From Prochlorococcus sp. AG-388-F11 (GTDB taxonomy: Bacteria > Cyanobacteriota > Cyanobacteriia > PCC-6307 > Cyanobiaceae): 64,000 nt of DNA. Below are positions 28,993 through 37,059 of the stretch, piece after piece; position 1 is the stretch's first letter; every line of letters begins with the position of its first letter. The stretch spans positions 145,992-209,991 of the forward strand of contig QCGP01000001.1 in NCBI GenBank assembly GCA_003279845.1. The letters run 5' to 3'. The position numbers and the translations under genes were made by a program. Under the pieces are notes generated by a model that ran no database searches, was not told where the DNA came from, and saw only the letters and a program-made list of their open reading frames with translations.

Positions 28993-29253
28993 TTATTTAC
29001 TTAATTTAGGATTAGTTGGATCTGGTAATAAGAAAGGAGGGGCATCATTTAGAGATGATTCACCGTAAGTTTCATATTCTCTATATCCTCCCATTTTTCC
29101 ATTTGTTTTCATTAAAGCGCTTACGAAGGCAAGTAGTAAGAAAACAGTAGGAGCTCCAATTATTAATGCAGCACCAAATAGATATCCAACAATAAATTCT
29201 GGAAAACTATGATTTCCTAAAAATTCATGAGTGCCCAAAAGAAAATCAAACAT
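28993..29253 (-). CDS. Small membrane protein of unknown function, 86 residues
   Basis: Not recognised. It has one hydrophobic helix (about residues 20-46, with IVGYLFGAALIIGAPTVFLL), preceded by MFDFLLGTHEFLGNHSFPEF and followed by a soluble tail ending DAPPFLLPDPTNPKLS. The helix ends in KTNGKMGGYREYETYGESS. Its size and single helix resemble small thylakoid subunits, and it lies between tatC (83 bases away) and the NFACT gene on the same strand. It starts with ATG at 29253. Calling it a photosynthetic subunit would be speculation. Confidence 0.72.
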   Translation of the reverse strand: MFDFLLGTHEFLGNHSFPEFIVGYLFGAALIIGAPTVFLLLAFVSALMKTNGKMGGYREYETYGESSLNDAPPFLLPDPTNPKLSK

Positions 29254-29282
29254 TTAGATTTAAAAATTTTTTTTATTATAAA

Positions 29283-31007
29283 CTAAATTACTGTTTTCAG
29301 ATTTTTTTTAATGTAATCTTCTCCTCTTGTAGGATTTCCCCAAATAATTTCTCCATTTTTAAAGGAAACGCAACCCGGTCCTCCTTTTTTGATTTTTTGC
29401 AAATCTTTAATCTTTACTAAATTAATAGGAACTTTTATGTTTCTTTTTGCCTTACTAAATAAAGCAGCTAAATCTGCAGCTATTTGAAGATCTTGTTCAG
29501 ATGCTGCTTGAGATGAAGACTTCAAAACTACATGACTGCCTGGTGATTCCTGTGCATGAAACCATAAATCACCTTTTTTTGAAAACTTGAAGCTTATTAA
29601 GTCATTTTGCCTCATGTTTCTCCCTACCTGAAGCTTCAATCCTGTGGGAGTATCAACTTGAATTGGTAAAGATTGTATCTCAGATGTATTTTTCTTATCT
29701 TCTTTTTGCCTCTTGATATTGATATTAAACTCATTACAAATTTCTTCCAAAATTTCTTCTAAAAGTTTAATTTTTACGAATAGTTCATCTTTATATAAAT
29801 AATTTAGATTCTCTAGAAGTGTAGTGAATTCATCTAATCTATCTATGTTGGTTTTGTAAATATTTAGTCTATCCTTTATTAATTCTCTAGATCTTTTTAG
29901 TTTCTTTGATTTTTTATATAGTTTTTGTCCTTTAATAATATCTTGTTTTTTGATCTCACTTTTTGTGAATATCTTGTCAGCTTTTTCTTTATATATTTTG
30001 TAGTTTTCTGAATTTGATAGGAGATCATATTGAATATTTAAATTTTTTTTCTCATTATTTGTTTGTTTGAAAATTATCCCTTCAACTTTCTTTATTAATA
30101 ATTCAAATTTTTTTTGTTTTAGATGATGATCATAATAATTTTCTAAACCGGTGCATAAATCTATTTTATTTTCACAGTTAATTTCTTTATCTAAAAACCA
30201 GACGGAATAAAAATAATTATTAAATGTAGAAAAGTAAAAGTTTTTGTTTTGAAACCTATTTATCCATATCTTCCAACTTTTGAATATCTCCTTTAAAATT
30301 GCATCGTTAATAAGATCAATATTTTTTTCCATTATTTCCGATTCATTAGTATTACTAAATATCTCTAATTGTTTTGTGAGAATAGGGCTTACTCCTTGGT
30401 AGGTATTTATTAAACAGTATTTCAAAGACTTAGGTACTGTTGAAATTGATTCTTTCCATGATTGAAAAGACTCATCTTCTTTAGGTTGTTTTTTGAGATT
30501 GACTGGAGGGTCAGAATAAATTGATCCTGTTGAAATTGTTCTAAAACTAGATTGACTTGACTTAATTTGTTTGCCAACTGCGATAATTTTATGTTTATTG
30601 TCTAAATAAAAAATATTACTATGTTTTCCCATTAACTCAAAAATTAAATACTTACTAATTTCATCTCCAGGTTTTTTTGCAAAACCAAATTTTATAACTC
30701 TTTCGTAATCATCTTGATCAATTGAAATTAAAGCCATATATTTCAATCCGTATCTGATTTGTTTAGAAAGTGTACTCTCTCTTCCAATTTTTTCTGGCTT
30801 ATTGATCTTTAGTATTCTCGGAGATTCACCATTCCATGAGACTTCTAACCAAGTTTGAGAATCAACTCCTCTAAAACATAATTGAATTGTATTAGGCTCT
30901 GGTTGTTGGGCAGTTTCAAACTTTGTAGGTAAAATGTTTCTTGTTAAATAATGCAAGACAGATCTAATCGATGTAATATCCATTATCTGTGGCACACCTT
31001 TTTGCAT
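29283..31007 (-). CDS. NFACT family protein (RqcH/Rqc2 homologue)
   Basis: A 574-residue protein with NFACT-N at the start (MDITSIRSVLHYLTRNILPT), a central coiled-coil segment (about residues 310-450), and a C-terminal NFACT-R domain with KGDLWFHAQESPGSHVVLKS and AADLAALFSKAKRNIKVPIN. Relatives bind stalled large ribosomal subunits and recruit tRNA-Ala for C-terminal tailing. Older annotation calls them fibronectin-binding proteins. An internal ATG at codon 9 may be the true start. It is divergent from gmk with a 48-base spacer. The activity of the cyanobacterial member is not shown by the sequence. Confidence 0.88.
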   Translation of the reverse strand: MQKGVPQIMDITSIRSVLHYLTRNILPTKFETAQQPEPNTIQLCFRGVDSQTWLEVSWNGESPRILKINKPEKIGRESTLSKQIRYGLKYMALISIDQDDYERVIKFGFAKKPGDEISKYLIFELMGKHSNIFYLDNKHKIIAVGKQIKSSQSSFRTISTGSIYSDPPVNLKKQPKEDESFQSWKESISTVPKSLKYCLINTYQGVSPILTKQLEIFSNTNESEIMEKNIDLINDAILKEIFKSWKIWINRFQNKNFYFSTFNNYFYSVWFLDKEINCENKIDLCTGLENYYDHHLKQKKFELLIKKVEGIIFKQTNNEKKNLNIQYDLLSNSENYKIYKEKADKIFTKSEIKKQDIIKGQKLYKKSKKLKRSRELIKDRLNIYKTNIDRLDEFTTLLENLNYLYKDELFVKIKLLEEILEEICNEFNINIKRQKEDKKNTSEIQSLPIQVDTPTGLKLQVGRNMRQNDLISFKFSKKGDLWFHAQESPGSHVVLKSSSQAASEQDLQIAADLAALFSKAKRNIKVPINLVKIKDLQKIKKGGPGCVSFKNGEIIWGNPTRGEDYIKKNLKTVI

Positions 31008-31055
31008 TATTTCTTTTAGTTCGCAAGAGATTTATTTTACTGTAAAAATTTTAAT

Positions 31056-31610
31056 ATGAAAAATCAAAAAAAACTCATTATTCTTACCGGGCCTAGCGGG
31101 GTGGGAAAAGGAACTGTTGTCAGAGAAATATTAGGCAAAGATAAAAATATTTGGCTTTCAATATCTGCAACCACTAGAGATCCTAGAGAGGGAGAGAGGG
31201 AGGGAGAAAATTATTACTTTTTGAATCAAGAAAAGTTTAAAGAAATGATTGATCAAAACCTTTTTCTTGAATGGGCTCAATTTGCTGGAAACTTCTATGG
31301 AACTCCTTTATCTTCTGTCAATGAGAAAATCAAAAAGGGATTTACCGTATTACTAGAAATTGAAGTGGAAGGCGCAAAGCAAATAAAAGAGAAGTTTCCT
31401 AATTCCCTGTCAATATTTTTACTTCCTCCAAATAAAGAAGAGTTAGAGAGAAGAATAAGAAAAAGAGGTACAGAGAAAGAAGAGGCAATTCAAAAAAGAC
31501 TCTCAAGGGCTAATTATGAGATTTCAGCATCAAATCAATTTGATTTTGCTTTAACAAATAACAATGTTGATGAAACAGCAGAGAGAATAATCAAATTAAT
31601 AAAAACTTGA
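31056..31610 (+). CDS. gmk: Guanylate kinase
   Basis: Phosphorylates GMP to GDP with ATP. The P-loop GPSGVGKGTVVREIL is at the N-terminus, ATTRDPREGEREGENYYFL forms the GMP-binding region, and LEIEVEGAKQIKEKFP and RRIRKRGTEKEEAIQKRL follow in order. At 184 residues it is standard. Its stop codon lies inside a strong inverted repeat shared with the convergent psaJ gene. Confidence 0.95.
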   Translation: MKNQKKLIILTGPSGVGKGTVVREILGKDKNIWLSISATTRDPREGEREGENYYFLNQEKFKEMIDQNLFLEWAQFAGNFYGTPLSSVNEKIKKGFTVLLEIEVEGAKQIKEKFPNSLSIFLLPPNKEELERRIRKRGTEKEEAIQKRLSRANYEISASNQFDFALTNNNVDETAERIIKLIKT

Positions 31611-31620
31611 TTATTCTCTC
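31581..31620. terminator. Inverted repeat between gmk and psaJ, likely bidirectional terminator
   Basis: A perfect 14-base stem (31581-31594 paired with 31607-31620, GAGAGAATAATCAA and its complement) encloses a 12-base A+T-rich loop. It covers the end of gmk and lies 5 bases from the psaJ stop, so it can end transcription from both convergent units. No long U-tract follows on either side, which lowers certainty that it acts as an intrinsic terminator rather than as mRNA end protection. Confidence 0.65.
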
Positions 31621-31625
31621 ATTTA

Positions 31626-31760
31626 TCAGCTCATTGGATGAAATAATAAGTCTGGGAAAAACCTATTAAATTCAATAATTATTCCAGCTGTGAGGCTTAG
31701 CCAAATTGCTGCAACTACTGGAGCTGATCTAACAAATTTTGTATTTAGAATTTTGAACAT
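31626..31760 (-). CDS. psaJ: Photosystem I reaction centre subunit IX (PsaJ)
   Basis: A 44-residue single-helix subunit of photosystem I. Translation from the ATG at 31760 gives [20 protein letters not shown], then [20 protein letters not shown] and HPMS. The N-terminus, the helix and the E-x-NRFFPD motif match PsaJ closely. It lies 28 bases after psaF, the usual psaFJ arrangement, and is probably translated from the same mRNA. It binds chlorophyll and carotenoid near PsaF at the edge of the complex. Confidence 0.94.
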   Translation of the reverse strand: MFKILNTKFVRSAPVVAAIWLSLTAGIIIEFNRFFPDLLFHPMS

Positions 31761-31788
31761 TTGTTTTTATGAAAGTTTTTAAAGATGT

Positions 31789-32343
31789 TTAGCGAGGACC
31801 ATTAAGTGTAATATTGTTATCTTTCTCTCTTAAATCTCCATTTCTGCCTTGTTTGTTAGCAAGAAGAGGCCATTGTGCTCCTTTAATAAGACATTTTCTA
31901 GCCAAGTCAAGATCAATAATAATCTCAAGATCAGCTGGATTCTTAGTCTTTTTTGATTCAATTAAATATTCTCTTCCGGACCAGCCTATGATTCCAGCAA
32001 TGTAAATGAACAATACTCCTGGAATAAGTAAATCACCCTCATGCCCTCTATTTAAAAGAGCTCCCCATGGCTCAAGTGGAGGTCCAATAATTAAATGTGG
32101 AAGACCATCATCTCCGCATGAGGCTTTTCCGTATCTTTCAAATCTTGCTATATCTTTTTGAGTAGTTGCAGAATTTGCTCTCTCAATGAATTTTGGGTTT
32201 TCAGAGCATTTTGTTAGAGCTGATGCGGTATATTCTGTACTAGCTCTGTCTGCGTTTAGGGCGGGCCCATTAGCAGCTAAAGCTATTGGAGTAATTCCTA
32301 GGAACAGAAAAACCGAGGTTATTATTGAAAAAAAGAATTTCAT
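31789..32343 (-). CDS. psaF: Photosystem I reaction centre subunit III (PsaF)
   Basis: Lumen-exposed PSI subunit that helps dock the electron donor in eukaryotes and stabilises the antenna edge in cyanobacteria. The ATG at 32343 begins a signal peptide, MKFFFSIITSVFLFLGITPI followed by ALAA. The mature protein has two Cys (SALTKCSENP and GKASCGDDGLPHLI), the conserved hydrophobic segment LLIPGVLFIYIAGIIGWSGR and a C-terminal domain with DLDLARKCLIKGAQWPL. A TTG three codons upstream is in frame but less likely. psaJ follows. It is divergent from tsaD with a 74-base spacer. Confidence 0.95.
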   Translation of the reverse strand: MKFFFSIITSVFLFLGITPIALAANGPALNADRASTEYTASALTKCSENPKFIERANSATTQKDIARFERYGKASCGDDGLPHLIIGPPLEPWGALLNRGHEGDLLIPGVLFIYIAGIIGWSGREYLIESKKTKNPADLEIIIDLDLARKCLIKGAQWPLLANKQGRNGDLREKDNNITLNGPR

Positions 32344-32417
32344 AAGTTGCAATCTTTAATTCCTTATAGTGTGTTAAGTAAGAAATTAATATTAAAATAG
32401 AACAAGTTGAATCAAAT

Positions 32418-33488
32418 ATGAACAAAGTTTTAGCTATTGAAACAAGTTGTGATGAGACATCTGTCTCAATAGTTTCTAATATTGGCGATAATTTCAAAAT
32501 ACATTCAAATATAATTGCATCTCAAATTGAAGATCATTCAAAATGGGGAGGAGTTGTACCTGAACTTGCGGCCAGAAAGCACCTAGAGTTATTACCCTTT
32601 GTTTTAGAAAAGGCTTTTATAGAATCAAAAATCAAAATTGAGGAAATTGACTATATTGCATCTACTGTCGCTCCTGGATTGGTTGGATGTTTACGCGTTG
32701 GCTCAATAACTGCAAGATCACTTTGCATGTTACATTCAAAGCCATTCTTGGGAATTCATCATTTGGAGGGACATTTATCTTCAATTCTATTTTCAGAAAA
32801 CTATCCAAAGAAATCTTTTCTTACATTACTTGTTAGCGGCGGACATACTGAATTGATAAAGGTTGATGATAGAGGGGTAATGCAGAGACTTGGAAAAAGT
32901 TTTGATGATGCCGCAGGAGAAGCCTTTGACAAAGTTGGAAGATTATTAGGTTTGACTTATCCAGGAGGACCGGCAATTGAAAAGATTGCTAAAAATGGAG
33001 ACCCTATGAAATTTAATTTACCAAAATGTAGGATTTCTGATAAAAAGGGTGGCTTTCTTAAATATGATTTCTCCTTTAGTGGTCTAAAAACCGCTGTATT
33101 AAGATTAGTTGAGAAAATAAATTTAGAAGGGAAGACCGTTCCTGTTCCTGATATCGCCGCAAGTTTTGAGAGAGTAGTGGCAGAGGTTTTGGTAGAGAGA
33201 ACTATAAAATGTGCAGCAGACTATAGCTTGGATAATGTTGTTGTGGTTGGGGGAGTGGCTGCCAATAATACATTAAGAAAAATGATGATTAGTGAAGCTA
33301 GTAAAAAATCTATTAAAGTTCATTTAGCTCCACTTGATCTTTGTACGGATAATGCGGCGATGATTGGTGCAGCGGCATTGTTCAGGATCAAATTTAAGGA
33401 TCATTTCAGTTCTCTTAAGTTAGGCGTCTCTGGCAGATTATCAATTGAACAAGCAAATACACTTTATGAAGAAAATCCTCCTTTCTAA
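32418..33488 (+). CDS. tsaD: tRNA N6-adenosine threonylcarbamoyltransferase
   Basis: Transfers the threonylcarbamoyl group to A37 of ANN-decoding tRNAs (t6A). Recognised by the N-terminal LAIETSCDETSVSIV, metal-binding GIHHLEGHLSS, VSGGHTELIKV, KSFDDAAGEAFDKVGRLLGL and VVVVGGVAANNTLR. The length of 356 residues is typical of the bacterial TsaD/Gcp family. A small high-light-inducible protein gene begins 5 bases after its stop, so the two probably share a transcript. Confidence 0.95.
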   Translation: MNKVLAIETSCDETSVSIVSNIGDNFKIHSNIIASQIEDHSKWGGVVPELAARKHLELLPFVLEKAFIESKIKIEEIDYIASTVAPGLVGCLRVGSITARSLCMLHSKPFLGIHHLEGHLSSILFSENYPKKSFLTLLVSGGHTELIKVDDRGVMQRLGKSFDDAAGEAFDKVGRLLGLTYPGGPAIEKIAKNGDPMKFNLPKCRISDKKGGFLKYDFSFSGLKTAVLRLVEKINLEGKTVPVPDIAASFERVVAEVLVERTIKCAADYSLDNVVVVGGVAANNTLRKMMISEASKKSIKVHLAPLDLCTDNAAMIGAAALFRIKFKDHFSSLKLGVSGRLSIEQANTLYEENPPF

Positions 33489-33493
33489 CTCCA

Positions 33494-33670
33494 ATGAACA
33501 AACAACCTAAAATTGAGATTGAAGAGACAAAAAATTTTGTTGATAAAAAGGAACTGAATTTATGGAAAAGAGGTTTTACGCCTCAAGCTGAAATTTGGAA
33601 CGGTAGGATGGCAACTGTTGGTATAGGAATAATTTTTATTATTATCGCTTTAATAAGCCAATTTTCTTAA
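33494..33670 (+). CDS. hli: High-light-inducible protein (Hlip/LHC-like), 58 residues
   Basis: Single-helix chlorophyll-binding stress protein. The ATG at 33494 encodes a charged N-terminus (MNKQPKIEIEETKNF), then WKRGFTPQAEIWNGRMATVG, which carries the E-x-x-N-x-R chlorophyll-binding motif of the LHC/ELIP/Hlip superfamily. The helix GIIFIIIALISQF then ends the protein. Hlips bind pigments to protect photosystems and assembly intermediates under strong light. It follows tsaD after 5 bases. Prochlorococcus typically has many hli copies; the number of this one is not assignable here. Confidence 0.9.
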   Translation: MNKQPKIEIEETKNFVDKKELNLWKRGFTPQAEIWNGRMATVGIGIIFIIIALISQFS

Positions 33671-33834
33671 ATTGAGATTAAATTTATTTGATTTAAAATT
33701 AATTTCTGAGTTTTATTAAGATTAAGTCTTGTTCAGATGATTAATTAAATTAAAAAGTATTGTATTTAATGGACTTGCGATAAGATTATTGATTTAATCA
33801 AAATAATTAATAATTTTATTATTTATAATTATAT

Positions 33835-35031
33835 ATGACGCCTGAAAGGCTTGGATTACTTTGGGGAATAACTGTATTTGCAGGTGCTTGTGCTCGATTA
33901 TTTTCTTCTTTTACAGGATTTCCCAGTGTTGTTATTTTATTGCTTTCTGGATTATTAGTCGGAAGATCAGGTTTAGGCCTTGTTGAGCCTTTAGATCTTG
34001 GTCAAGGGCTTGAAACGATTGTAGGGCTTTTAGTCTGCTTGGTTCTATTTGAAGGGGGACTAAATTTAAAACTGCCTGATGGAAATATAAGAAATACTGT
34101 TTTGAAAATTTCATTAGTAAGACTTTTTATTTCATTATCTGCTGGAATTTTTATTGCTCATTGGCTGGCAGGCCTTTCATGGCAAGTTGCAGGAATATAT
34201 AGTGCCATAGTTCTAGCTACCGGCCCAACTGTTGTTTCTCCACTAGTAGAACAAATAAAATTAGCTTCCCCTCTTTCGGAAGTTTTAAAAGCTGAAGGGT
34301 TGTTACTTGAACCAATTGGTGCAGTACTAGCATTATTACTTTTAGAACTAACATTAGGAGATCTACGTGGGATTAACGATGTATTTATTGCATTAATGCA
34401 AAGATTAGGAGGTGGAGTTTTAATCGGATTAAGTGCAGGATGGTTACTATCAGAAATTTTAAAAAAAATAAAAAATGAAGCATCATTTGGGATAGAGTTA
34501 CAAGTTACTCTCGGATTTATTTTTCTTGTCTATGGAATTTGTGAATATTTTTTGCCAGAGTCAGGGTTGCCTGCTTCAGTAGCGGCAGGTTTTATTGTGG
34601 GCAAAAGAGAAGTAATAGATAAGGAGAGATTGGATAATCTAATAGGTGAATTAGCTCAATTAGCGATAACAGTTCTTTTCCCTCTTTTGGCAGCTGATGT
34701 TTCTTGGGGTGAATTAAGTCCACTAGGTTGGGGTGGGGTTGTCTGCGTTTTTATGTTGATGGTAATTGTTCGTCCTATCTCAATTTGGATAGCAACAATG
34801 GGAAGAGAATTAAACTTCAAAGAAAAAGTATTTTGTGCTTGGTTAGCTCCAAGAGGTATCGTGACTGCGGCGGTAGCCTCTCTTTTTTCTATAAGATTAG
34901 AACAGGCTGGTATCCTTGGGGCTGGACGTCTTCAAGGTCTAGTATTTCTTACTATATTAATGACGGTAGGAATCCAAGGTATTACAGCTAAACCTTTGGC
35001 GAACAGGCTTGAGTTAGGCCAAAAAAATTAG
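33835..35031 (+). CDS. Cation/proton antiporter (CPA1/NhaP-type)
   Basis: A 398-residue polytopic membrane protein with ~12 helices in the Na+/H+ exchanger family. Features include FTGFPSVVILLLSGLLVGRS at the start, VLFEGGLNLKL, the ion-site region IVLATGPTVVSPLVEQIKLA with the nearby LKAEGLLLEPIGAV, and the late motif WLAPRGIVTAAVASLFSIRL. It lacks the long cytoplasmic tail of eukaryotic NHE. It probably exports Na+ or K+ for pH and salt balance. The stop overlaps the convergent gltX by 4 bases. The 164-base upstream spacer is A+T-rich with no gene visible. Confidence 0.88.
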   Translation: MTPERLGLLWGITVFAGACARLFSSFTGFPSVVILLLSGLLVGRSGLGLVEPLDLGQGLETIVGLLVCLVLFEGGLNLKLPDGNIRNTVLKISLVRLFISLSAGIFIAHWLAGLSWQVAGIYSAIVLATGPTVVSPLVEQIKLASPLSEVLKAEGLLLEPIGAVLALLLLELTLGDLRGINDVFIALMQRLGGGVLIGLSAGWLLSEILKKIKNEASFGIELQVTLGFIFLVYGICEYFLPESGLPASVAAGFIVGKREVIDKERLDNLIGELAQLAITVLFPLLAADVSWGELSPLGWGGVVCVFMLMVIVRPISIWIATMGRELNFKEKVFCAWLAPRGIVTAAVASLFSIRLEQAGILGAGRLQGLVFLTILMTVGIQGITAKPLANRLELGQKN

Positions 35032-36467
35032 ATTAATTTGAGACATCTTTCAATTCGCAATATATCACTTTTATTTTCAGAGAAAAGTTCCCAACTTTGA
35101 ACTAAATCTGGCCCATTTAGAGAACCAAAAAAGGCTACTCTTAATGATTTCATTAAAATCCCTTTCTTAACGTTATGGATTTTTGATATTTCGTTTATTA
35201 TTTCTTTTGCGTTCTCTTTGTCCAGTTTTAAAGCACTTTGCTTAGTTAAATAATTTAAGATTAGTATTAGAGATAGTTCGCCATTATTATTTACAAGGAA
35301 ATCTTGACCTTCTTTTTCAATTCTAGGCAATACGAAAAATGGTTTCGATTGTTCAATGGCGTCTTTTAAAAGAATCATCGAGTCTTTAATCAAAATTACT
35401 AATTTAATAGCCCATTCTTTAGTTGGCGGTTCCCAACCCATATTTTCCCAGTATTTCAATATGATCCCACTTAACTTTACTGATTCCATGTTTTTTATGT
35501 ATTGAGAATTAATCCAGTTTAGTTTTTCCCAACTGAATTTAGCTCCAGCTTTATTTATATCTGCTAACTCAAAAATTCTAGATATTTCATGAAGTGAAAG
35601 TATTTCACTTTCGGTAGATTTTGGTGACCAACCTAGAAAGGCCATATAGTTCGACAAGGCCTCAGGTAAATATCCCATTTCTCTAAATTCGTCGATTGAA
35701 GTGACGCAATCTCTCTTTGATAGTTTTTTCCCTTCGCTATTAAGTATTAGAGGTGTATGTGAAAAAGTCGGCAGTTTGAAATCTAATGCTTCATAAATTA
35801 ATATTTGTTTTGCAGTATTAGAGATATGGTCTTCACCCCTTACTACATGAGTGATATTCATGAAATTATCATCAATTACAACTGCAAGATTATATAAAGG
35901 ATCTCCAATCTCGTATCCCATAGCCCTTCTTGATAAAACTAAATCACCACCTAAGTCCCTCCCTTGCCATTTGATTTCACCTCTTATCTGATCTATCCAT
36001 TTTATTTGAATTTTTTCGTCAATTTTAAATCTTATTACGGAAGTCCTTCCTTGGGATATGAATGTTTCAATTTCTTCTTTAGAAAGATTTCTGTGCCTAT
36101 TATCATGCTTTGGAGGTAATCCTTTCTTTTTTTGTTCTTCCCTTAATTTAGAAATCTCATTTTCTGTAGTAAAGCATCTATATGCATTTCCAGATTCTAG
36201 AAGCTTTTTGATGTATTTTTTGTGAATTGAAATTCGGTCACTTTGCTTTATGGGATCTTCATCCCATTTAAGTCCAAGCCATTTCAAACCCTCTAAAATA
36301 TTTTCTGTGTATTTAGATTTAGATCTAAGAAAATCTGTATCTTCTATTCTTATGAGGAACTTTCCTTCTATTTTTTTTGCATATAACCAGTTAAATAATG
36401 CTGTTCGAGCTGTTCCAATATGAAATAAACCCGTTGGACTTGGGGCTAATCTTAAACGTTTTTCCAA
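35028..36467 (-). CDS. gltX: Glutamyl-tRNA synthetase
   Basis: Class I aminoacyl-tRNA synthetase. It also supplies glutamyl-tRNA for tetrapyrrole synthesis, which connects it with hemL and hemC in this window. The HIGH-type motif is SPTGLFHIGTARTALFNWLY and the KMSKS-type motif is GKKLSKRDCVTS. VVDDNFMN-like sequence (AVVIDDNFMNITHVVRGEDH) sits between them. At 479 residues it is standard. It lies 17 bases downstream of tRNA-Asp, at the end of the minus-strand translation block. Confidence 0.96.
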   Translation of the reverse strand: MEKRLRLAPSPTGLFHIGTARTALFNWLYAKKIEGKFLIRIEDTDFLRSKSKYTENILEGLKWLGLKWDEDPIKQSDRISIHKKYIKKLLESGNAYRCFTTENEISKLREEQKKKGLPPKHDNRHRNLSKEEIETFISQGRTSVIRFKIDEKIQIKWIDQIRGEIKWQGRDLGGDLVLSRRAMGYEIGDPLYNLAVVIDDNFMNITHVVRGEDHISNTAKQILIYEALDFKLPTFSHTPLILNSEGKKLSKRDCVTSIDEFREMGYLPEALSNYMAFLGWSPKSTESEILSLHEISRIFELADINKAGAKFSWEKLNWINSQYIKNMESVKLSGIILKYWENMGWEPPTKEWAIKLVILIKDSMILLKDAIEQSKPFFVLPRIEKEGQDFLVNNNGELSLILILNYLTKQSALKLDKENAKEIINEISKIHNVKKGILMKSLRVAFFGSLNGPDLVQSWELFSENKSDILRIERCLKLI

Positions 36468-36484
36468 ATTTTCCTTAGAAAAAA

Positions 36485-36558
36485 CGGGACCGACGGGATT
36501 CGAACCCGCAACTTCCGCCGTGACAGGGCGGTGCTCTAACCAGTTGAACTACGGTCCC
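36485..36558 (-). tRNA. tRNA-Asp (GTC)
   Basis: A full cloverleaf on the minus strand. Acceptor arm GGGACCG pairs with CGGTCCC, with a G discriminator. The D-arm is GTTCAACTGGTTAGAGC, the anticodon stem CCGCC/GGCGG encloses CTGTCAC with anticodon GTC, and the T-arm contains GGGTTCGAATCCC. The CCA end is not encoded. It lies between the hyperconserved-protein gene and gltX on the same strand. Confidence 0.96.
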
Positions 36559-36702
36559 AAATATTGTTCTAAAATTAATTAGAACTTCATTCTTAAAATT
36601 ATCAGATCATAATACTTAATTAATGTTGTTGTAATAAAATAATTTTTTTAATTTGAGGATTTAAAGAAATTGTTTGATGTAGAGCTGGCTTAACATTAAT
36701 AA

Positions 36703-36897
36703 CTATTTTTGCGGTCTAAAGCCAGCAGGTTCTATCAACCTAACTTGATTACCTCTGGCGGTAAATTCTCTTCCTTGGTCACTTTGTACGACAACTCTTC
36801 CACCAGACTTAACTCTGATGACTCTTGCACGAACCCATCCTAAGGCGGCTGATTCGAGGACTTTTACTACGTCCCCAGGTTGAAGATCTAACTCCAT
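36703..36897 (-). CDS. Hyperconserved small SH3-like protein of picocyanobacteria (PSHCP)
   Basis: A 64-residue protein reading MELDLQPGDVVKVLESAALG, then WVRARVIRVKSGGRVVVQSD, then QGREFTARGNQVRLIEPAGF. I recognise this from memory as the protein reported to be essentially invariant across Prochlorococcus and marine Synechococcus. It is described there as SH3-like and as associated with ribosomal protein L2 and PSI assembly proteins; treat that as recalled literature. The short beta-rich, Gly/Val-rich pattern fits an SH3-type barrel. By hand count its coding GC is about 46%, far above the surroundings, consistent with strong constraint. An upstream in-frame start would run into tRNA-Trp and is rejected. 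Neighbours are all translation genes. Confidence 0.85.
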   Translation of the reverse strand: MELDLQPGDVVKVLESAALGWVRARVIRVKSGGRVVVQSDQGREFTARGNQVRLIEPAGFRPQK

Positions 36898-36933
36898 CTT
36901 ATGAAAAAAATGATTTACATAATGTTGATTAAA

Positions 36934-37006
36934 CGCGTCGTGGAGGACTTGAACCCCCGACATCAGGTTTTGGAGACCTGCGTTCTACCAACTGAACTAA
37001 CGACGC
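36934..37006 (-). tRNA. tRNA-Trp (CCA)
   Basis: A cloverleaf on the minus strand. Acceptor arm GCGTCGT pairs with ACGACGC, with a G discriminator. The D-arm is GTTCAGTTGGTAGAAC, the anticodon loop CTCCAAA in stem CAGGT/ACCTG gives anticodon CCA, and the T-arm holds GGGGGTTCAAGTCC. CCA is not encoded. It lies 53 bases downstream of rplS and 36 bases upstream of the hyperconserved-protein ATG, so all may be cut from one transcript. Confidence 0.96.
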
Positions 37007-37059
37007 ATCTAAGTGATTATAGGCGCCTTTGTGACCAATAAGTAGATTAATTTACAACT

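Noticed and set aside
32270..32497. Open frame on the minus strand over the psaF/tsaD spacer
   Set aside because: It overlaps psaF and tsaD out of frame, and its product has no protein-like pattern.
34728..34991. 87-codon frame inside the antiporter gene
   Set aside because: A +1-frame shadow of a clear membrane antiporter, with erratic composition.
36898..36963. 22-residue N-terminal extension of the hyperconserved protein
   Set aside because: The upstream in-frame start lies inside tRNA-Trp (36934-37006), and the extension has no family resemblance; the ATG at 36897 fits.
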